Of a stretch of DNA of 64,000 nucleotides, positions 8,824-17,255 are shown piece by piece (the stretch's first letter is position 1; each line of letters begins with the position of its first letter). Where the stretch lies: positions 1 through 64,000 of the forward strand of contig DATGXI010000032.1 in NCBI GenBank assembly GCA_035299065.1. The letters run 5' to 3'. The notes beneath the pieces are model-generated. The model saw only the letters and a program-made list of their open reading frames with translations, was not told the origin of the DNA and searched no databases. The DNA comes from DASPJQ01 sp035299065. Lineage in GTDB: Bacteria; Bacteroidota; Bacteroidia; Flavobacteriales_D; UBA2798. The position numbers were made by a program, and so were the translations under genes.

Positions 8824-9764
8824 AGGCTGCTGTTTTTTGGAACCTTTCTAATCCAGTTGTATTTTGGTTTTTCCTTTTTAAACGCAGGATTGTAATAAAA
8901 TTTATAGGTAAGCATTATTTCCGATGAACCATAAGTGCCTGCTTTGAGAGCATTTAGGGTTACATCATAGGCGTAATTCAGGTACAACTCATCAAAAATA
9001 TTTACACCAAAAAACAACAAGGCAGCATCGCCCTTCCTGTAACCAGCCCCTATACTGAAACGATAAATATTATAGAGTAAATGCGCTTCTGCCTGGAAAG
9101 GTTTTTGCTGCGTATAGCTCATCAGCGTATAAATACCCAGGTTACTGGCCTCACCTAATTCAACTGTTTGGTTGAACAAAAAATAATAATGACGTGCATA
9201 GGAAAACACATTCCCTGCTCCAAAATCAAGCTGAACAGGTATTAAGTTGGTTGCGCTTATGCCAACTTTTGTTTTTTCGCTAAACCATGAAATACCAAAT
9301 GAACTGTTGAATCCCCAGTCGCCCTGTGAGCCCTGCAAAATCAGCGGATCATTTTTATCAATTAATTCGGCTTTATTATAATCAAGCCGGTAGTTTTCAG
9401 CGGTAACGCCCAGTCCAAATGCCAGTGTATTTCCATTGGTAGCATTCTCAATTTTATACGCATATGATCCATTTATACCCATGTGATTGTAAATGCCCAC
9501 CTGGTCCTGAAAAATATAACCTCCTGCCGAAGAACTGATGCCTGAAATGGAGCTATTACAACTCAGTATATTTGTAATAGGCGCATTTTTCATTTGTAAG
9601 TGCTGCAAACGGTTTGCGGCCATAAAATGAGTATATCGTTCGGCACCGGTAAAGGCGGGATTAAAAACAAATAAATTCTCACCGTAATTGGTAAGCACCA
9701 TGTCCTGCTGTGCATTTACACCAAAGCCTGCCAGTAAAAATATATATGTAAGTTTTTTTTTCAC
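8820..9764 (-). CDS. PorP/SprF family type IX secretion system membrane protein
   Basis: A 314-residue outer-membrane barrel of the PorP/SprF type. A signal peptide ends GVNA|QQD, followed by the family opening NYGENLFVFNPAFTGAERYTHFMAANRLQ, then repeated amphipathic strands and a C-terminal MLTYKFYYNPAFKKEKP. PorP/SprF proteins are partners of large T9SS adhesins with CHU_C domains. Here the gene directly follows such an adhesin and starts with GTG inside a GTGA overlap with the adhesin stop, indicating translational coupling. Confidence 0.9.
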   Translation of the reverse strand: MKKKLTYIFLLAGFGVNAQQDMVLTNYGENLFVFNPAFTGAERYTHFMAANRLQHLQMKNAPITNILSCNSSISGISSSAGGYIFQDQVGIYNHMGINGSYAYKIENATNGNTLAFGLGVTAENYRLDYNKAELIDKNDPLILQGSQGDWGFNSSFGISWFSEKTKVGISATNLIPVQLDFGAGNVFSYARHYYFLFNQTVELGEASNLGIYTLMSYTQQKPFQAEAHLLYNIYRFSIGAGYRKGDAALLFFGVNIFDELYLNYAYDVTLNALKAGTYGSSEIMLTYKFYYNPAFKKEKPKYNWIRKVPKNSSL

Positions 9765-11749
9765 TGCTTACGCACCACGCTTAATGTACCTGTTATATCG
9801 GCTGTTCCATTGTTCAAAAAAACGGCATACATGTATACACCATCAGGAACATTACCTGCATCCCAATCATTTTTATACTCGCTTGCCTCAAACACTTTTG
9901 CCCCATTACGCGAATAAATAGTGACTTTATTGCCCGGGTATTCTGAAATACCCAAAATTTCAAACACATCGTTAAAACCATCATTATTGGGTGTAATTGT
10001 GTTGGGAATGGTCAGGCAATACACTACCTTGAACTCATCGTTCACACTGCATAAACCACCGTTTGTTATGGTTACCGTATAGGTACCCTGATTGGTTGCT
10101 GTAAAATTTGTTCCTGTACTTCCATCGCTCCACACAAACGCTGAGCCGGGGTTATTTCCATCAACCACAACCATGGTTGTACAAATGGTAAACACATGCT
10201 CTATCAAAAGTGAGGGAAAAATTACCTCAAACACGTTTGTTGTATCATAGGTATGGCACCGCCCACTGTAAATATCCAGTTCAACCTGCCCTGCACTTGT
10301 AACGGGATTAATTTGTGTTGTTGACCCGTTTGACCAATCATATGTAGCACCTGCGTAAGCTCCACCGTCAACCAAGGCAGTATCATTTGTACAAAAATTA
10401 TACGAGGCATATAATACTGGCTGAGGGTTTGTCAAACAAGCCAAATTGCATTTATCACTCAAGTTTATTGTGTAATTATTGGTTGTAGAACCGTTTTGAC
10501 CGTCCTGCGCATTCAGGTCTGATCCAAGGCAAGCGGCAGTTGAATTCGTAACAACCCCATTGCTGCCTCCATTTAAAATGGTATTTACATTGGAAGGAAA
10601 AAATGATTCACTGGTGGTCACGTGTCCGCCCGAGCCACCACCACCCGGACCAAAACAACGCGGTGCTGAAAACCCGTTTGCATCACCACCCCATCCACCA
10701 TTAGCATTTACATTCACCGTTGATGCTACATTTGATGTATAGAAAAACACGGTGCCTGCCCCGCCTCCACCACCTCCACCATCACCAAAGGCATCAATTC
10801 CATCGGCCCCGTTTGCGTATATGGTATGCCCGTTACCTTCAATTTTATTGGCTATTAAAATAACTATACCTCCACCGTTTCCACCCGAAGAATTATTTAC
10901 GCTGTTTGAATGGCCCGCACCACCACCGCCACCAAAAAACAATGGCTTTGGACCTTCATCCAGGTTGCGGCCGCCTTCCCCAGGATTATATCCGTGGCAA
11001 TTGGCAAGATTGGGATCATCGTTATCGCCACCTTTACCGCCATCTTTTATATTAGAACCGCCACCACCGCCCGAGTTGTGATCATTGCCGCCTCCGCCAC
11101 CATTTCCAAGGGGGCCACGCCCACCATCGTTTGCCGTATGCATTGCAATGCCCTCGCCTTTTTTGGCACCAACGCCTGTTGCTGCAACGTATTCGTAATC
11201 ATCAAAATTATTGGTGAAATTGCAATTGAAGGGCGAGTCAATGTGCTGGCCACCCCTAAATCCTTTAGCGCTCACATCAATATCGGCTTGCATGTCAATG
11301 GTACCGCTTGCGCTTATGATTACAATTCCGCCTTTGGCACTGTCCCATGAAGGACAAGTTACCAAACCGGTGATACTAACATCACCATAACGGGTAAAGC
11401 CTATGACCTGAAAAATACCTGAAGGGTTATATGTGTTGTAAAACTGACGTTCAAATATAACGGTGTTTGCACTTATGCTGCAAATAACATTGTATTCATA
11501 AAGACCGGTGCCTTTATAATCAATTACTTTACCATAATTATTGGTATTGGTAAGGTCAATTTCAGCGCCTTTGACCTGGATAAAAAAAACAGTATCGCCC
11601 TGGGTTAAACCTGTTACGTTATCTAAAACAACGGTTGCATTAGCAATATCAATATTTGTAACTGCATGGTACGTATTTACCACCCCCGAAATTTGCGCTT
11701 GCAGGTTAAACGTTAAAGTAAGCAACGTGATGAGTAAATGGTTTCTCAT
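9761..11749 (-). CDS. Glycine-rich secreted protein with gliding-type (CHU_C) T9SS domain
   Basis: A 662-residue secreted protein. It has a signal peptide (NHLLITLLTLTFNLQA|Q), an N-terminal beta domain, a strongly Gly-rich central region (GNGGGGGNDHNSGGGGGS-like stretches at about residues 230-380), one or two Ig/PKD-like strands (TYDWSNGSTTQI, SAFVWSDGSTG) and the C-terminal NTITPNNDGFNDVFEI...NKVTIYSRNGAKVFE...GVYMYAVFLNNG. That last part is the gliding-motility-associated CHU_C domain, a T9SS sorting signal. It forms a pair with the coupled PorP/SprF gene, the usual adhesin plus barrel arrangement. The ATG at 11749 was chosen because it begins the signal peptide. Confidence 0.85.
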   Translation of the reverse strand: MRNHLLITLLTLTFNLQAQISGVVNTYHAVTNIDIANATVVLDNVTGLTQGDTVFFIQVKGAEIDLTNTNNYGKVIDYKGTGLYEYNVICSISANTVIFERQFYNTYNPSGIFQVIGFTRYGDVSITGLVTCPSWDSAKGGIVIISASGTIDMQADIDVSAKGFRGGQHIDSPFNCNFTNNFDDYEYVAATGVGAKKGEGIAMHTANDGGRGPLGNGGGGGNDHNSGGGGGSNIKDGGKGGDNDDPNLANCHGYNPGEGGRNLDEGPKPLFFGGGGGAGHSNSVNNSSGGNGGGIVILIANKIEGNGHTIYANGADGIDAFGDGGGGGGGAGTVFFYTSNVASTVNVNANGGWGGDANGFSAPRCFGPGGGGSGGHVTTSESFFPSNVNTILNGGSNGVVTNSTAACLGSDLNAQDGQNGSTTNNYTINLSDKCNLACLTNPQPVLYASYNFCTNDTALVDGGAYAGATYDWSNGSTTQINPVTSAGQVELDIYSGRCHTYDTTNVFEVIFPSLLIEHVFTICTTMVVVDGNNPGSAFVWSDGSTGTNFTATNQGTYTVTITNGGLCSVNDEFKVVYCLTIPNTITPNNDGFNDVFEILGISEYPGNKVTIYSRNGAKVFEASEYKNDWDAGNVPDGVYMYAVFLNNGTADITGTLSVVRKQ

Positions 11750-11889
11750 ACTGATTTTTGGCAAGTTTAAGATACGTAAAAAAAGTGAATGGAGGTATTT
11801 CACTTGACGAAATTATTGGATCAGGATTTAAACACGCTGTTTTGAACCATAAACACTGCCGCAAAGCCTGGCAATACCCATGCGAGAAC

Positions 11890-12399
11890 TTAGCGAAAAA
11901 TTTCCCAACGTTTAACCGTTTGCTCAAAATTAATCCACCCCGGCACGCAGGTATATTCCTTTACAAATATAAATCCTGCTTTTTCAAGCACGCGGTGTGG
12001 TGCCGGGTTTAAAGCATAGGGTTCACTGTATAATTTCTTTAACCTGTACTTATCAAAAAAAAGCGGAATGCTTAATTTGACAAACTCGGTACCCAGTCCT
12101 TTGTTACGTGTATCATTTTTCCATAAATGCAAATGCATGGAGGCTTCATCACCAAAAACAATTTTGTTTATGTTGGAATGGCCACAGGGAACCCCGTTAT
12201 TCAACCATATTATGCAATATGCTTTTTTATCAGGATAATCACTATTGATTTGTTCGGCCAACATATTCTCCCATTCATCACGCGATGGCATTTTACTTAA
12301 GTCAACACCCATGCCGCGCATAAACGCGGGATCGGCATTCAGCCAATAGTCGGCTAAAAGCGGAATGTCTGACGGAATTATTTCACGAATGGACAACAT
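11890..12399 (-). CDS. GNAT family N-acetyltransferase
   Basis: A 169-residue protein with a GNAT fold. It opens LSIREIIPSDIPLLADYW, has the acetyl-CoA loop region DTRNKGLGTEFVKLSI, and ends ALNPAPHRVLEKAGFIFVKEY, the classical RimJ-like end motif (N-x-x-x-x-R-x-x-E-K-x-G-F). The acceptor substrate is unknown. It lies six bases after the YeeE/YedE-like half-gene, probably in the same transcript. Confidence 0.85.
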   Translation of the reverse strand: MLSIREIIPSDIPLLADYWLNADPAFMRGMGVDLSKMPSRDEWENMLAEQINSDYPDKKAYCIIWLNNGVPCGHSNINKIVFGDEASMHLHLWKNDTRNKGLGTEFVKLSIPLFFDKYRLKKLYSEPYALNPAPHRVLEKAGFIFVKEYTCVPGWINFEQTVKRWEIFR

Positions 12400-12405
12400 A
12401 AACTA

Positions 12406-12819
12406 TTAATGCGGCAAACGCTTTTTTAATGCTCCGTAAATAAATGTGCCCATAACAGCGGCAAATAAAACAACAATAAACACGGTTACACCTGTTCCTA
12501 TCAGGGTATATATTGGCCCGGGACAGGCGCCCGTTAAGCCCCAACCCAACCCAAATATAATTCCGCCCAGTAAATTGGCTTTCCATTTCAATTCCTTTGG
12601 TTTTATCAAAATTGAATCACCGCTTATGCTTTTTATGTTGAACTTTTTAATAAGCCAAACACTTACCATGCCGGTTGCAATTGCCGAACCAAGCAACCCG
12701 TACATGTGAAATGACTGGAAGTGGAACATTTCATGAATACGAAACCATGAAAACGCCTCAGACTTCACCATGATGATGCCGAAGCAAATTCCAAGTATTA
12801 AAAATTTTATCAGTTTCAT
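12406..12819 (-). CDS. YeeE/YedE-type sulfur transport half-protein (DUF6691-like)
   Basis: A 137-residue membrane protein with four hydrophobic segments and the motif LGWGLTGACPGPIYTLIGTG, in which the conserved Cys sits in a membrane loop as in YeeE/YedE (TsuA) thiosulfate uptake proteins. It is the second half of a split transporter; its ATG overlaps the stop of the first half by four bases (ATGA). Such pairs are thought to import thiosulfate or related sulfur compounds. Confidence 0.85.
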   Translation of the reverse strand: MKLIKFLILGICFGIIMVKSEAFSWFRIHEMFHFQSFHMYGLLGSAIATGMVSVWLIKKFNIKSISGDSILIKPKELKWKANLLGGIIFGLGWGLTGACPGPIYTLIGTGVTVFIVVLFAAVMGTFIYGALKKRLPH

Positions 12820-13448
12820 TTTAAAAATTGTTCAAGTAAAAATGGAACAATAAACCAACTGGAAATTAAACCACCAATAAAAAAGCCGGCAGTGGCTATC
12901 ATTGAAGCGGGCGACAATTGCGAAATTCCCATAATGGAGTGGCCACTGGTACACCCACCGGCATAAACAGTACCAAAACCCACCAGGAGTCCGCCAAGTA
13001 CCATAAAAAAGAATCCCATGGGTGTGACCAATACATTCCAGTCAAAAATTTGCTCGGGAGCAGCCTGGTAGTGTTCTGTAATTCCCCATGTTTTAAACAT
13101 TAGCCTTGCTTCAGGATTTAAACCGTTATAAATTGGATTTGTGCAAATACTTTTTCCGGTAACACAATTTTGTGCAACATGCGATTCCGTTTTATTATGA
13201 AGCACAGCAAAATTCCATGCGAGAAAACCGCCAATTACAATGCCCAATGCAAAAACAAGGTTCCAGGTTTCTTTACGCCAGTCATACTTGAAAAACGGAT
13301 TTTTAGAAGGAATGCACGCTGCGCAAATGTGTTTTAAAGAAACAGAAATACCAAATGCCTTGTTGCCGAAAATAAGCAATAAAGGAACCATTAAGCCAAT
13401 AAGAGGACCTGTTACGTACCAGGGCCAGGGCTGAAGGAGGAATTGCAT
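12816..13448 (-). CDS. YeeE/YedE-type sulfur transport protein, first half
   Basis: A 210-residue membrane protein carrying GFGTVYAGGCTSGHSIMGISQLS, the signature loop of YeeE/YedE transporters with the sulfur-relay Cys. Several hydrophobic segments match the family half-size. I start it at the ATG at 13448 (MQFLLQPWPW). The frame continues upstream only through a 7-bp tandem repeat that would encode a meaningless HISHLIS run. It probably works together with the downstream half-protein. Confidence 0.85.
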   Translation of the reverse strand: MQFLLQPWPWYVTGPLIGLMVPLLLIFGNKAFGISVSLKHICAACIPSKNPFFKYDWRKETWNLVFALGIVIGGFLAWNFAVLHNKTESHVAQNCVTGKSICTNPIYNGLNPEARLMFKTWGITEHYQAAPEQIFDWNVLVTPMGFFFMVLGGLLVGFGTVYAGGCTSGHSIMGISQLSPASMIATAGFFIGGLISSWFIVPFLLEQFLK

Positions 13449-13470
13449 GGAGTAAAGATAGTAATAGATG

Positions 13471-13554
13471 TGAGATATGAGATGTGAGATATGAGATATG
13501 AGATGTGAGATATGAGATGTGAGATATGAGATGTGAGACATGAGATATGAGACA
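13471..13554. repeat. Twelve-copy 7-bp tandem repeat (TGAGATA/TGAGATG)
   Basis: Twelve uninterrupted heptamers TGAGATR (two read TGAGACA) lie 22 bases upstream of the YeeE/YedE start at 13448. The unit number could vary by slippage and shift promoter spacing. Confidence 0.95.
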
Positions 13555-13659
13555 GTTGGTAGTGGCGGCTGCAGTTAAGTAACTTCAAAAGAAACGTTTT
13601 TGAATTGACTGGAAACGTTATTTAATAAATGGCATAAACAGCTCAACTTTATTTTAACG

Positions 13660-13790
13660 TGTAAACCACGCCCCGGATAGAGCCAGGTAGCCCGCACCCT
13701 GAAGCGAAAGCGCCCATAACATTCATTTTCCCGATTTTTTGCTTTTCGCTTTAGGGGAGGACTACAGGCGATAGCCGGATCAGGCGCCAA
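13660..13790. repeat. Diverged copy A of a dispersed intergenic repeat
   Basis: On the minus strand this region contains CCGGCTATCGCC, TAGTCCTCCCC, GCGGGCTACC and GGGGCGTGGTTT in the same order as the related blocks at 55327-55425 on the plus strand. The small open frame across it looks non-coding. Confidence 0.5.
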
Positions 13791-13817
13791 AAAAAATCCC
13801 CGCATTGCTGCGAGGAT
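13789..13817 (-). terminator. Rho-independent terminator after carboxynorspermidine dehydrogenase
   Basis: Stem ATCCCCGCA / TGCGAGGAT (eight of nine paired, loop TTGC), followed on the minus strand by a T run (complement of the A run at 13789-13796). An 8-bp inverted repeat CATAGTTC / GAACTATG lies between it and the stop codon (13833-13863). Confidence 0.75.
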
Positions 13818-13872
13818 TCTGAATTCTGCATTCATAGTTCATCATTATGAATCACGAACTATGCATTATAAA

Positions 13873-15078
13873 TTAATTAAGTTCCAGATCAACATTTACT
13901 TTTTCATGCCAAGGCAAACCTTGCTTGTTCAATTGCTCCATGAACGGATCAGGATTAAACTGCTCAACATTCCATACACCCGCCCCACTCCACTTACCTG
14001 TCAGGAACATCATGGCACCAATCATTGCCGGTACACCTGTGGTATACGAAACGGCCTGTGTACCTGTTTCCTTATACGCTTCCTCGTGCTGGCAATTGTT
14101 CCACACATAATATGTTTTTTCTTTACCGTCCTTAATACCGCGTATACGACAGCCTATTGAGGTCTCGCCACTGTAATTAACACCTAAGTCACCGGGATTT
14201 GGCAATACTGCTTTTAAGAATTGTATAGGTACAATTTCTTTTCCTTCGTACATAATAGGGTCAATGCGTGCCATACCAATATTTTGAATTACGCGTAAGT
14301 GCGTGAGGTACTCCTGCCCAAACGTCATCCAGAAACGGGCGCGTTTTAAGGTTGGGAAATTAATTACCAATGATTCCAGCTCTTCGTGGTAAATCAAATA
14401 CGACTCCTTTACACCAATGTTTGGGTAGGTTAAACCGGTATGAATTTCGTGCGGTTCGGTTTCAATCCACTTACCGTTTTCCCAGTATTTTCCTTTTTGT
14501 GTTACTTCACGAATATTGATTTCAGGATTAAAGTTTGTTGCAAAAGCATGACCATGATTGCCGGCATTGCAATCAACAATGTCCAAATAATGCATTTCAT
14601 CAAAATGGTGTTTAGCAGCATATGCGGTATAAATTCCACTTACGCCCGGGTCAAAGCCACATCCTAAAATAGCGGTTAATCCTGCTTTTTTAAATTTTTC
14701 CTGGTAAGCCCATTGCCATTTGTATTCAAATTTCGCCTCGTCTTTTGGCTCGTAATTGGCCGTGTCCAAATAATGAACCCCGGTTAGCAAACACGCGTCC
14801 ATGATGGCTAAATCCTGGTAAGGCAATGCAAGGTTAATAACCAATTTTGGTTTATGCCTGTTAAACAACGTAACAATTTCGTCAACTATATCGGCATCAA
14901 CCTGGTCGGTTTTAATGGTAACGCCCAATTGTTTTTTAATATCGGCAGCAATTTTATCACACTTGCTTTTTGTGCGGCTTGCCAGTACAATTTCGGTAAA
15001 CACATCGGTATTCATGGCGCATTTGTATGCGCACACCTGGCCTACACCACCAGCACCAATAATCAAAACTTTGCTCAT
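13873..15078 (-). CDS. Carboxynorspermidine dehydrogenase (saccharopine dehydrogenase family)
   Basis: A 401-residue protein with an N-terminal Rossmann motif VLIIGAGGVGQV (residues 4-15), LASRTKSKCD, the central GCGFDPGVSG, and C-terminal GETSIGCRIRGIKDG and TGVPAMIGAMMF. These fit the LYS1-like carboxynorspermidine/carboxyspermidine dehydrogenases that make spermidine or norspermidine by the aspartate-semialdehyde route in Bacteroidota. It condenses a diamine with aspartate semialdehyde using NADPH. The decarboxylase partner is not in the window. The ATG at 15078 begins the Rossmann strand. An intrinsic terminator follows. Confidence 0.85.
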   Translation of the reverse strand: MSKVLIIGAGGVGQVCAYKCAMNTDVFTEIVLASRTKSKCDKIAADIKKQLGVTIKTDQVDADIVDEIVTLFNRHKPKLVINLALPYQDLAIMDACLLTGVHYLDTANYEPKDEAKFEYKWQWAYQEKFKKAGLTAILGCGFDPGVSGIYTAYAAKHHFDEMHYLDIVDCNAGNHGHAFATNFNPEINIREVTQKGKYWENGKWIETEPHEIHTGLTYPNIGVKESYLIYHEELESLVINFPTLKRARFWMTFGQEYLTHLRVIQNIGMARIDPIMYEGKEIVPIQFLKAVLPNPGDLGVNYSGETSIGCRIRGIKDGKEKTYYVWNNCQHEEAYKETGTQAVSYTTGVPAMIGAMMFLTGKWSGAGVWNVEQFNPDPFMEQLNKQGLPWHEKVNVDLELN

Positions 15079-15240
15079 TGTTTTACGGTTTATAATTTCA
15101 TGCAAGTATAATGAAAATGTGAGGTTTTGAGATTAAATATTTGGCCCAGTTATCAGAACATAAACGGCTAAAAATCAGAAATATAGTTTATGATGAAAAT
15201 CCAGGTAAAAACATCAAAGACCTGAAATAAGAAATCAGTA

Positions 15241-15275
15241 TTGTAAAATATTCAAACCGGTCTCATTTATTTTTG
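15241..15275 (+). promoter_or_regulatory. Bacteroidota-type promoter before the WYFGN-type secreted protein
   Basis: TATTTTTG at 15268-15275 fits the TAnnTTTG -7 box, with TTG at 15241 spaced 24 bases upstream. It lies 57 bases before the ATG at 15332. Confidence 0.4.
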
Positions 15276-15331
15276 CCTATACAATCATATTTAATCTGAA
15301 TATGTAGTATATTTAGGTGAAAGACTGCTTC

Positions 15332-16771
15332 ATGAAAACGTGTTTTAATTTAATGCTGATGTTGATTGCCTTAACGTGCGGAGCGCAGAAACAAAACAAT
15401 ATTTGGTATTTTGGAAATGGAGCAGGAATGGACTTTAACGAAAAATGCGGACCAACTGTGTTAACTGACGGAAAAATTGATGGGTATGAAGGATGCGCAT
15501 CTATTTCAGACAAAGTAACCGGACAATTGCTTTTTTACACCAATTCCGACTCAGTGTGGAACCAAAACCATGTGGCAATGCCAGGTGGAAAATTAATTCA
15601 CACGGGCAGCACCATTACTCAGGTAGCCATTGTTCCAAAACCAGGGTCTTCAACCAAATACTATATCATTACATCCGAAATACAGGCATTCAGTGGTGAA
15701 GGGTTGCGTTTTCATGAAGTAGATATGACTTTAAACAGTGGGCTTGGCGGATTAACGTTTAAAGACAGCATACTTTACCCCACACCGGTAACAGAAAAAA
15801 TAACACCAATACGGCATGCCAATGGTACAGATATATGGATTATTGGTCACCTGTACAACTCAGCTGATTTTATTGCCTTTTTAATTACAGCCTCAGGCAT
15901 TCATACCACGCCTGTTGTAACTACTATTGGCAAAATTCATTATGACATCACAGGCATTGATCCCATTGGTGAAATGAAAGCCTCTCCTGATGGAACAAAA
16001 ATTGCGCTGGTTACACTCAGACATCCTGATGTTGAATTACTGGACTTTGATAAAACAACGGGCATTCTCAGCAATTTAATTACGTTACCTGAAAATGGAT
16101 CGTATGATCTTATTGGTAACGGAAGCGGATTATACGGGACCGCATTTTCACCAAGCGGCCAATTCCTGTATGTAAGTAAATGGAAAATGCCCGTACCCGG
16201 CTCACCTACTCCCGGCCTGGTATTTCAGTATGATATTTCATCAAATGACTCAGCAACCATACAGGCCACGCGTGTAAATATTTTTACATCTACCAGTAAA
16301 AGCATGTATGGTCTTCAACTGGCACCGAATGGTAAAATTTATGTTGCCCATCATTTGAGCAATTACCTGAGTGTAATTGATGCTCCTGATAATGCAGGAA
16401 CAGCCTGCAATTATATGGATGACGGGCTTTACCTGGGTGGAAAAACATGTAGCTGGGGACTTAATAATACCCTTGATTACACAAGTTGTGAAACTACAAC
16501 ACAATTGCACGAAACGACAAACAACAAATCAGAAACCACAATCTACCCAAATCCGTTTGAAGGGAATGCTGTGCTGGAATTCAACAACGAATCAAATACT
16601 TCGTGTACGTTAACCATTTATAACTGTAGCGGTGTTGTTGTAAATGTGATAAATGGAATTACCGGGAACCGCGTTTTGGTTGAAGGTAAATCATTGTCCC
16701 CTGGTCTTTACTTTTTTACCATTTGTGCACAAAAAGGTATAATGGCCCATGGGAAATTTATTTCAAAGTAG
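15332..16771 (+). CDS. Secreted propeller-like protein with type A T9SS sorting domain
   Basis: A 479-residue protein with a signal peptide ending CGA|QKQ. The body begins NNIWYFGNGAGMDFN and continues EGCASISDKVTGQLLFYTNSDSVWNQNH and IVPKPGSSTKYYIIT, the opening of a family of secreted beta-propeller proteins common in Bacteroidota. The C-terminus is a type A T9SS signal: TIYPNPFEGNAVLEF, TLTIYNCSGVVV and LSPGLYFFTI...GKFISK. It is therefore exported by T9SS to the cell surface or medium. Function is unknown. Confidence 0.85.
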   Translation: MKTCFNLMLMLIALTCGAQKQNNIWYFGNGAGMDFNEKCGPTVLTDGKIDGYEGCASISDKVTGQLLFYTNSDSVWNQNHVAMPGGKLIHTGSTITQVAIVPKPGSSTKYYIITSEIQAFSGEGLRFHEVDMTLNSGLGGLTFKDSILYPTPVTEKITPIRHANGTDIWIIGHLYNSADFIAFLITASGIHTTPVVTTIGKIHYDITGIDPIGEMKASPDGTKIALVTLRHPDVELLDFDKTTGILSNLITLPENGSYDLIGNGSGLYGTAFSPSGQFLYVSKWKMPVPGSPTPGLVFQYDISSNDSATIQATRVNIFTSTSKSMYGLQLAPNGKIYVAHHLSNYLSVIDAPDNAGTACNYMDDGLYLGGKTCSWGLNNTLDYTSCETTTQLHETTNNKSETTIYPNPFEGNAVLEFNNESNTSCTLTIYNCSGVVVNVINGITGNRVLVEGKSLSPGLYFFTICAQKGIMAHGKFISK

Positions 16772-16801
16772 AATTGCTGCTAAAAATATTAAGACAAAGC
16801 T

Positions 16802-17094
16802 TCCCAATGCAACAAAACCATTACGCGCAACTATTACATGCCAACGCCAGGTTTTAAAGACCAAGGCAACAACTATGATGGTTACCTAAAGATGCATAAA
16901 GACAAGATTGAAATCATTTTTTTTGAATTCACCGGACTTAATACAGCTGGAAATTAGGAACAGGTTTACATAGATTTCAAAACATTGATGCTTTTTACCA
17001 ATCGCTGCCTGACAAAAATGTAAATATTAAGTTTTTACAGAAAGGCTTCAAAATTTACTGCATTTGGAAAAAAATGACCCATCCCTTTCAATAA
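16802..17094 (+). pseudogene. Decayed VOC/glyoxalase-like gene
   Basis: Frame 2 reads MPTPGFKDQGNNYDGYLKM and KDKIEIIFFEF before a TAG at about 16955. After a shift of frame the text continues HRFQNIDAFYQSLPDKNVNIKF and ends at TAA near 17092. Together these resemble the middle of a bleomycin-resistance/VOC domain, where a strand of the EIHFF type is followed by a DIDAFYQSL helix. The N-terminus and the final metal-binding motif are not recognisable. I infer a degenerate gene; coincidental similarity is possible. Confidence 0.45.
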
Positions 17095-17120
17095 CTGAAA
17101 ATGTATACTTTTTTTTGGCG

Positions 17121-17154
17121 TTGTATTTCAGGCGCACAAATTTGTTTATATTTG
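17121..17154 (+). promoter_or_regulatory. Bacteroidota-type promoter before the zincin gene
   Basis: TATATTTG at 17147-17154 matches TAnnTTTG, with TTG at 17121 spaced 23 bases upstream, giving a leader of roughly 95 bases before the ATG at 17256. Confidence 0.45.
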
Positions 17155-17255
17155 AATAGCCTGTATTAAGAACGATTTGAATACAAGTAAAAACAAAGGT
17201 ACAACGTGGTATACGCCTGCACTACCCGGCAATATGAAAAATCAAAAATTATGAA

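Noticed and set aside
10560..11350. Long open frames on the plus strand opposite the Gly-rich adhesin, encoding Pro-rich or Thr/Ile-rich peptides
   Set aside because: They are the complement of GGN/GGT glycine codons in the real gene; no start context, signal peptide or family match.
13471..13554. CRISPR array
   Set aside because: The repeat is a 7-bp microsatellite without spacers; no cas genes are present.
13575..13835. An 86-residue open frame on the minus strand
   Set aside because: It covers the dispersed repeat copy A and the terminator; composition is unlike the neighbouring proteins.
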